From positions 56,874 to 120,873 of the forward strand of contig CAYZDL010000002.1 in NCBI GenBank assembly GCA_964477345.1: a DNA stretch of 64,000 nucleotides, written 5' to 3'. Position 1 is the stretch's first letter. Each line of letters begins with the position of its first letter. The position numbers were made by a program, and so were the translations under genes. Of the stretch, positions 58,867 through 64,000 are shown piece after piece. This DNA comes from JAJZEO01 sp964477345 (GTDB lineage Bacteria > Chlamydiota > Chlamydiia > Chlamydiales > 2-12-FULL-49-11). The notes under the pieces were generated by a model. That model ran no database searches, was not told where the DNA came from, and was given only the letters and a program-made list of their open reading frames with translations.

Positions 58867-60519
58867 TTAAATCATCCTTTGATAAGCTTCAACAAAGAGT
58901 TGCAATTTCCGGTAAAGCCGACTTTTAATAAAAAACAGAGGTCTTTTTGTGGCTTCTTTTTGTGCCGCTTTTTTGATATGAAATGTCCATGCATAAGCAG
59001 CTCCTTTCAATGCCAGCTGATAGGCAATTTCATCTTCAAGATCCATTTCTAGCACCGTTTCTCGAGGAGTTTGTTCTCTTGTTTCCTCTTCACCATTGAG
59101 AGTCTCAAGCTCTTCTAAGATATCAGTAATGATCGCGTGACACCTCTCAAAGCTTTTTTTCAAAATCAAAAGTTTTTCTTCAACTGACGACACCTCAATT
59201 GAAAACTTGGTCGATTTTGTCAATTCATGAATCAATCCTTTCATATCCCTGAGAAGAAACTGATCAGATTCCCAATCGTGTTTCACCTCTACCCCTTCAA
59301 ACAAGAGCCCTTTCCCTGTCCCATCGATGAAAGTCACATCAGGATTTTTTTCGATGGTATCCTGAATCACATCGCGTTCCATTAGCCATTTTGCCATGGT
59401 CATTTTCCCTTCTACTTTGAAGCGAGTGTCTGATGCCTTTTCAAAATTCTCTTCCAAAGCACACTGCATATCAGAGACCACCCCTTCGGTATAGCGTGAA
59501 CCACTTGAGTAAGAAAGGTCAATCCCTGCAAAAATAATCGGATCACAACCAAAATAGATTGCACATTTGAGAGCTACAGCAGTTACCGAGAGAGCCTCAC
59601 CACTTAAACCCGCCAAAATCTGGTTATCGTAAATCCCCAGCTGCTCCTCCATCCAGGTCTCAATAGCTCCCCCTGTTCCGGTAACTACATAAGCTAAATC
59701 TCCTGTATGAGCCCATGCAACATCAGGCTGTAATCGAGACCCATAAATCAACGGAGAATCGAAGGCTGTATGCAATCCCAATCGGATAAACTCTTCATGA
59801 TTCGGATCGATAGCAAATAAGAGGTCGGGGACAATATGATACGAACTCAAAGCAGTGATCGCTGATCCCCCCGCAATGATGATCCCCCGGTTTTGCATTT
59901 TTTCAATTTGCTCCCTGGCTCCCTTTAATGAGGGGCCAGCACCACAAATTACTGCCGGAATCCCTGCAAAAGCCCCCTTCCACTTCCCCACATCAGAGGC
60001 ATGTGCAAAAAGGGGGAAATTTTCTTTCAAATTACCAAACAGTTTTTGGTAGTGGAGGAGTTCAAGAGTGATCGCTGATTCAACAACACTTTTTCGAAGA
60101 AGGGCCATTCTCAATTTTTCAAAGGTTTCATCCCTTTTCTTCAAATTGAAAAAACCGATATTTTCAAAGGGAAAATCACGCACCAAACTTTCTGCAAATA
60201 GATCAAGAGGCTCCTCATTGAGAATGAGTCTTAAGTGAACACGTTCATGGGAAAATAGTTGACCATGACCCTCTTCTGAAATTTTTGCAACTACCCCTAA
60301 ATCATCTTCTATAAAAATCAGATCACGGCTCGTATCTTCATCTAGCCACTGCAAAAGAGAGGCGACGTGGGGAGAAAATCCATACACATACAACACTTGG
60401 GCTTTGGTGGGCAGATTTAAAGAACCCTCATCAACCAAATCCCACTTAATATCACGCTTTTCATAGCCAAGAACAGAGGTAATAAATGTCAGTTCCGGAT
60501 ATCTCGTCTCTAATCCCAT
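58867..60519 (-). CDS. MptE-like DUF115 protein (Maf-type)
   Basis: 550 residues from the ATG at 60519, with GGAGG 10 nt upstream; a GTG at 60540 is in frame. The conserved central part (residues about 185-360) is the DUF115/6-hydroxymethylpterin pyrophosphokinase MptE-like domain: AVICGAGPSLKGAREQIEKM, GIIIAGGSAITAL, DLLFAIDPNHEEF and FGCDPIIFAGIDLSYS. The DUF115 domain also forms the core of flagellin Maf glycosyltransferases for nonulosonic acids. The C-terminus is helical. It overlaps the next upstream paralogue by 10 nt. Confidence 0.78.
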   Translation of the reverse strand: MGLETRYPELTFITSVLGYEKRDIKWDLVDEGSLNLPTKAQVLYVYGFSPHVASLLQWLDEDTSRDLIFIEDDLGVVAKISEEGHGQLFSHERVHLRLILNEEPLDLFAESLVRDFPFENIGFFNLKKRDETFEKLRMALLRKSVVESAITLELLHYQKLFGNLKENFPLFAHASDVGKWKGAFAGIPAVICGAGPSLKGAREQIEKMQNRGIIIAGGSAITALSSYHIVPDLLFAIDPNHEEFIRLGLHTAFDSPLIYGSRLQPDVAWAHTGDLAYVVTGTGGAIETWMEEQLGIYDNQILAGLSGEALSVTAVALKCAIYFGCDPIIFAGIDLSYSSGSRYTEGVVSDMQCALEENFEKASDTRFKVEGKMTMAKWLMERDVIQDTIEKNPDVTFIDGTGKGLLFEGVEVKHDWESDQFLLRDMKGLIHELTKSTKFSIEVSSVEEKLLILKKSFERCHAIITDILEELETLNGEEETREQTPRETVLEMDLEDEIAYQLALKGAAYAWTFHIKKAAQKEATKRPLFFIKSRLYRKLQLFVEAYQRMI

Positions 60520-62576
60520 ACCAATTTTTCCTCCAACCACCGTCCATGTCTTATTTGGGTTACTTTACCATCCTCATCAAAATGGACCTCTTCGAAAAGA
60601 TCCCCCTTAAAAACACCACGATAGGTTGCTTGCCCTTGATTATTGTAACAATACCGATCAAATTTTTTCTCTGTTTGATAATGAATCCTTTCAATCAATT
60701 TCCCTTGGCCATTGTAGGTTGTATGTTCAGAGATCGGTACCCCCTTATCATACACCATTTCAGAAAGGAGATGCCCATTTCGATCATAAAGCTTATGCTT
60801 CCCCTCCCTCTTTCCAAGCCAGTAATGCCCCTCTCTTTTGACACCTCTATCACCCCAAAGAGTAAACGGACCATGAAGAGTCCCCTCTTTGTAGTAAACC
60901 TCCCCTTTTACATCGCCACTTTCAAAAAACATCGCCCATTTACCATGACGCCGCCCCCTGCGATAGTGCTCAATCTCACAAACTCTTCCTGAAGGATAGC
61001 TACGTCTTACTTCTCCTTCTAGCATTCCAGAAAAGCAAATCCCTTGTGAGAGGCCTGTCAGCAAAAATGTATCCGGACAAATCACCTCTTTTAAAGCCTT
61101 TAAGCAAAAGGTCGCTTGTCCAATAACACCAAAACCTTTTGAAGAATCCGATTTCTTCTCTTCTCTAGCAAAGAGAGGAGCCATTACTTCCCACAACTGT
61201 TTAAGCACATACTCATAAAGCAAACTCTCCCCTAATTCCACCTCAAGTAAAATCTTTTCCCTTTGAAATCCGAGGCTGTCAACACCACCTTTTAATGAAT
61301 CGAGAAACGATTCAAGCCCCTCTTCAAGAGCTGGTGAATTGAGCTCTCCAATAAATTGAGCCAGTCGCTCAAAGTTAATCTCCTGCAAAGAAAATTGATG
61401 AGAAGCAAGAGGTTTAAGATGAACTAATGAACCCCACCGATTTTCTCTTTTCACTCCATCGATGAATAACCCTTGGTCCGGCATCAGAAATTCAATGTCA
61501 GCTCTCTCTTTGACAAAGGTTTCAATCCAATCTCTTCCCCCGGCCAAATCCCTCCGGGTGATCAACCCATCGACAATGAACTCCCCAGCACTCAGCGGCC
61601 GATTGTTCGCCATTCCATTATCAAGGCCAACAAAAACAATTTTCGAACACCCCAAAAAAACTGCAATACTCAAAGCAAAGGTTCCCGCATTCCACCCCGA
61701 ATCGATTTGCCAAGGCTCAATCCCCGCCGCCTTTAAAAGTGCCTCATCAAGTTTCCAACCTCCACTGCACCCCATCCAAATTTTCTTTCCTCTATGCAAC
61801 GAAAAGAGCTTTTCACACATTCGGTTTTGGTAGAATAACGGAAAATCAAATGAAGTCATCTTGCGGTAAGGCTCAAGCTCAGGTTCCGGATCAACATAAA
61901 CACCGTAATCAATCCGAACGCCCGACCTCTCAAGCTTGATCATCGCCGAACCCGCTCCAATCACGAGCACAAAACCTTCAACCTGCCTTATCTGCGCAAT
62001 AGCCTCATCATTTAAAGAGGCTCCCGAACCACAGACGATCGCCGTCCCCCCCTGATAACTACCCTCAAGACCCTTCCCATTGATGAATTCATGAGATCGG
62101 AGGAGATTTGACTGCAAATTACGGACCACCCTTTTACTTTGCATCAAATCAGAAGCGGCCAAGTGTATACCGTCAAGCCATCGCTTTAACAAAGGCAAAT
62201 GACCTACTATCTCACTCTTTTTGTAGAGATATTTCCAGCTAAGTCGCTTCAACTCTTCATCGGCACCCGAAACGACCTCTATCTTTTCATGTTCAATTAG
62301 ATTTGAATCACGGAGAAACAATTTGATTAAAGAAAGATCGTTCTCGATAAAGACGACCTCTCCTCCTCTCTCCAGAAAGGCTTTCAGAGGTCCGCTATTT
62401 TCATGGACACCTTCGATAAAGACCACTTCAATGTCGGGACTGATTTTTCCTTCAAAAGGTTCTAGCACCCCTAAATCATCGATCTCGACAGAGCAGAGGA
62501 GAAAAGAGAGTAAAGGATTCTTCTCTTCTAAAATGCGAAGCCGCGATTCAATGCTTCCAATTGCCCATTCTTTCAT
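60510..62576 (-). CDS. DUF115 (MptE-like) protein fused to C-terminal MORN_2-type repeats
   Basis: 688 residues from the ATG 62576 (an upstream start at 62678 would overlap the previous gene by 131 nt). The DUF115 domain has AIVCGSGASLNDEAIAQIRQ, VLVIGAGSAMIKL, GVYVDPEPELEPY and FLGCSKIVFVGLDNG. From about residue 510 the protein changes to tandem repeats of about 22 residues of the MORN_2/YwqK kind: GEVRRSYPSGRVCEIEHYRR, GKWAMFFESGDVKGEVYYKE, GPFTLWGDRGVKREGHYWLG and KHKLYDRNGHLLSEMVYDKG, and at least two more. No membrane segment. The fusion is unusual. It is adjacent to and overlapping its paralogue. Confidence 0.78.
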   Translation of the reverse strand: MKEWAIGSIESRLRILEEKNPLLSFLLCSVEIDDLGVLEPFEGKISPDIEVVFIEGVHENSGPLKAFLERGGEVVFIENDLSLIKLFLRDSNLIEHEKIEVVSGADEELKRLSWKYLYKKSEIVGHLPLLKRWLDGIHLAASDLMQSKRVVRNLQSNLLRSHEFINGKGLEGSYQGGTAIVCGSGASLNDEAIAQIRQVEGFVLVIGAGSAMIKLERSGVRIDYGVYVDPEPELEPYRKMTSFDFPLFYQNRMCEKLFSLHRGKKIWMGCSGGWKLDEALLKAAGIEPWQIDSGWNAGTFALSIAVFLGCSKIVFVGLDNGMANNRPLSAGEFIVDGLITRRDLAGGRDWIETFVKERADIEFLMPDQGLFIDGVKRENRWGSLVHLKPLASHQFSLQEINFERLAQFIGELNSPALEEGLESFLDSLKGGVDSLGFQREKILLEVELGESLLYEYVLKQLWEVMAPLFAREEKKSDSSKGFGVIGQATFCLKALKEVICPDTFLLTGLSQGICFSGMLEGEVRRSYPSGRVCEIEHYRRGRRHGKWAMFFESGDVKGEVYYKEGTLHGPFTLWGDRGVKREGHYWLGKREGKHKLYDRNGHLLSEMVYDKGVPISEHTTYNGQGKLIERIHYQTEKKFDRYCYNNQGQATYRGVFKGDLFEEVHFDEDGKVTQIRHGRWLEEKLVWD

Positions 62577-62946
62577 AAGAAAACAATCCCTCTTCAAAAA
62601 GGTACCCCCGATCTTCAGAGTAGTAACCTGTATAGACAGTTTTTTGATTGGCGAGTGCAATAAAAGGGGCTCTAGCAAAATGATTATACCCGATTACTTG
62701 CATCGCCGCTTTGTTTGTAAGATCGACTGCTTTACACTCCACGATTAGCAAAGGGAGAATTTCCTCGCCATGTTTTTTAAAACAGACGATGTCAAATCTT
62801 CGATCAGGAACCCTTTGACCCAAAAGATGAGGCAACGATCCTAAGCTTCTTTCAACGCTGATCATTTCGGGAGGAAAACCAAGCTCCTCTTTCATGCAGA
62901 GCAAAAGTCGCTGACGTACCTCTTCCTCTGGCTTTGAGCGAATCAT
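62548..62946 (-). CDS. HsdR N-terminal-like (PD-(D/E)xK) domain protein
   Basis: A 132-residue stand-alone domain like the N-terminal part of type I restriction HsdR (HSDR_N_2). It begins PEEEVRQRLLLCMKEELGFP, the conserved Glu is in VERSL, the catalytic-looking Asp is in RRFDIVCF and the ExK pair is LLIVECKAVDL. Chlamydiae commonly carry such short proteins without methyltransferase or specificity subunits, so a role in restriction is unlikely. It is 6 nt after hpf and overlaps the DUF115-MORN gene by 29 nt. Confidence 0.75.
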   Translation of the reverse strand: MIRSKPEEEVRQRLLLCMKEELGFPPEMISVERSLGSLPHLLGQRVPDRRFDIVCFKKHGEEILPLLIVECKAVDLTNKAAMQVIGYNHFARAPFIALANQKTVYTGYYSEDRGYLFEEGLFSYERMGNWKH

Positions 62947-62952
62947 TATTTT

Positions 62953-63576
62953 CTACTCAAGCTCGAGTAATCCAAAAGTCTTATTGTGACGCACATAGAT
63001 TACTTTTAATTTTTGATCTTCCTCTGACTTAAAGACCAAAAAGGGGACATCTGACAACTCAATGCGCATAGCAGCCTCTTCTATAGTCAACATAGGAATA
63101 GAATATTCTTTTTTGCTGACGATCTTAGGTGGCATTAGCTCACGTTCTATTTCTGCCAGGTTGACGTCATCGATTTCGTCATTGATTTCGAGCAAATCTT
63201 CTTTTTTCCGATCGAGTACATGAACGTCCATTAAAGCTTCAGACAATTTCTTTCCATGGTGACTCTGAATGCGAGTCTTCCATTTTTCAAGCTTACGTTT
63301 AAGACGTGCACAGGCCGTATCGATTGCCTGATACATATCGTCCATGACTGCATGAGTCACAACAAGGAAATGAGAAAATTTGTAAATAATCTCCACTTTG
63401 TGGTGATTTCTTTGAATTTCTAAGTAGACAATCACATTGAGAACCTGGGGAGTGATTGCTTCAATCTTATGAATTTTATCTAAAATATGTTCACGTATCG
63501 CCTCCGTAATAGGAAGGTTACGTCCAACAATCGTTACCTTATCTCCAGCAACAATGTCATCTGCTTCGAGTTCCAT
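62953..63576 (-). CDS. hpf: Ribosome hibernation promoting factor (long form)
   Basis: 207 residues from the ATG at 63576, with AAGGAG 6 nt upstream; a TTG two codons before is in frame. The N-terminal HPF/RaiA domain (residues 10-110) has TIVGRNLPITEAIREHILDK and AIDTACARLKRKLEKW. A linker and the C-terminal dimerisation domain follow (EAAMRIELSDVPFLVF, then VIYVRHNKTFGLLELE). This long form pairs ribosomes into 100S dimers. Fits the dormant elementary-body stage. It is the first gene of the leftward group. Confidence 0.93.
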   Translation of the reverse strand: MELEADDIVAGDKVTIVGRNLPITEAIREHILDKIHKIEAITPQVLNVIVYLEIQRNHHKVEIIYKFSHFLVVTHAVMDDMYQAIDTACARLKRKLEKWKTRIQSHHGKKLSEALMDVHVLDRKKEDLLEINDEIDDVNLAEIERELMPPKIVSKKEYSIPMLTIEEAAMRIELSDVPFLVFKSEEDQKLKVIYVRHNKTFGLLELE

Positions 63577-63646
63577 AATCAACTCCTTGGTAAAACAAAA
63601 TCCTACCTGATTCGAAACTTATACTCAAGTACCTTAAAAAAGCAAA

Positions 63647-63720
63647 CGCACCGAGAGAGACTCGAACTCCCAACCACCTGGTCCGAAGCCAGGTACTCTA
63701 TCCGATTGAGCTATCGGTGC
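63647..63720 (-). tRNA. tRNA-Arg (anticodon TCG)
   Basis: On the minus strand GCACCGA pairs with TCGGTGC, the D arm is GCTCAATCGGATAGAGT, the anticodon stem CCTGG/CCAGG frames CTTCGGA with anticodon TCG, and the T arm is GGGAGTTCGAGTCTCTC. The discriminator is G and CCA is not encoded. It reads CGA and related arginine codons. Confidence 0.95.
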
Positions 63721-63788
63721 AAGAGAAAAAGAAAACTCAGAACGAGTAGTCTACGAAATATTCTCTTTTTTTGCTACAATGAAAGATT

Positions 63789-64000
63789 ATGAAAGCCGTG
63801 GTCCTAAAAACACTCCCCTACCAAGAGACAGGTCGCATCGTTACCCTCTTTTCCGACGAAGAGGGCCTAATCTCACTCATCGTAAAACGAATCTCACAAA
63901 AAAACGTCCCCCTTCAAAATATTCTTTCCCTCTTTGCCCTCTCTGAATTTCAAATCTCCAAAGGGAAAGGGACCCTCTACAATTTTCAGGATGCTACATT
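63789..64000 (+). CDS. recO: DNA repair protein RecO, N-terminal part (runs off window)
   Basis: 71 codons from the ATG at 63789 to the window end. The N-terminal OB-fold reads VVLKTLPYQETGRIVTLFSD and GLISLIVKRISQ, typical of RecO, which loads RecA on gapped DNA with RecR. In C. trachomatis recO (CT470) is a few genes beyond CT464, in agreement with the local order. The C-terminal zinc finger lies outside the window. Confidence 0.88.
   Translation, partial: MKAVVLKTLPYQETGRIVTLFSDEEGLISLIVKRISQKNVPLQNILSLFALSEFQISKGKGTLYNFQDAT

Overview
The window comes from a member of the Chlamydiota outside the genus Chlamydia. No database was searched; the evidence is gene content and order. Several stretches follow the C. 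trachomatis order as I recall it: map next to a coiled-coil membrane protein (CT851/CT850); ispE-rplI-rpsR-rpsF-pth-rplY-glgA-pgsA-fused glyQS-dnaG-(CT793-like)-mutS-uvrC (CT804 down to CT791); thioredoxin-rnpA-rpmH-rpmJ-rpsN (CT783-787); pcnB-lpxB (CT410/411); rpmF, rng, plsB and the insulinase-like protease (CT810, 808, 807, 806); and yebC-GNAT-prfB-SWIB-ispD-truA-HAD hydrolase-recO (CT457 to CT470). These blocks are rearranged relative to each other and carry lineage-specific genes between them. The fused alpha-beta glycyl-tRNA synthetase, plant-like PlsB, TyrP-type transporter, SWIB protein and SEC-C methionine aminopeptidase are all typical of the phylum. Which family it belongs to cannot be settled from the sequence alone. 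Five runs of exactly ten N (11442, 15590, 18932, 33491, 38350) show a draft assembly; four of them break real genes.

Layout. 1-3.2 kb: end of a truA paralogue, map, an unknown gene with a decayed copy, and an Inc-like membrane protein. 3.2-10.3 kb: M20 peptidase, htpX, then the leftward operon rplY-pth-rpsF-rpsR-rplI-ispE-phosphatase, and tRNA-Gln. 10.4-28.5 kb: glgA, pgsA, glyQS, the leftward dnaG operon, a three-gene efflux pump (outer membrane channel, adaptor, MFS pump) ending on a PP2C phosphatase fragment, then mutS and uvrC. 28.5-38 kb: an Asp23 pair, a GYF_2-like protein, ribosomal genes rpsN-rpmJ diverging from rpmH-rnpA-uvrD-like helicase, a thioredoxin-like protein, a DTW protein and TyrP. 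37.6-47.4 kb: rightward run pcnB, hydrolase, lpxB, yceD, rpmF, rng, plsB, insulinase, AAA kinase. 47.4-51 kb: decayed AAA copy, then the leftward operon prfB-GNAT-GNAT-yebC, where prfB keeps its programmed frameshift. 51-56.2 kb: a small membrane protein, a nucleotidyltransferase, the SWIB protein, ispD, truA, tRNA-Leu and a HAD hydrolase. 56.2-64 kb: an M15-like lipoprotein, an unknown gene pair with one decayed copy, a degenerate glyoxalase II-like protein, two MptE/DUF115 proteins (one fused to MORN-type repeats), an HsdR-N-like protein, hpf, tRNA-Arg and the start of recO.

Most genes are housekeeping: translation, isoprenoid synthesis (ispD and ispE), DNA repair, glycogen, lipid A and phospholipids. 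The accessory content is small and shows a repeated theme of tandem duplication followed by internal deletion. This occurs three times, at 1.1-2.1, 46.8-47.9 and 57.2-58.3 kb. The least ordinary parts are the DUF115/MORN cluster with its metal-site-less glyoxalase-like neighbour, rpmH apparently nested inside rnpA, and the efflux operon inserted into a conserved chlamydial gene order.
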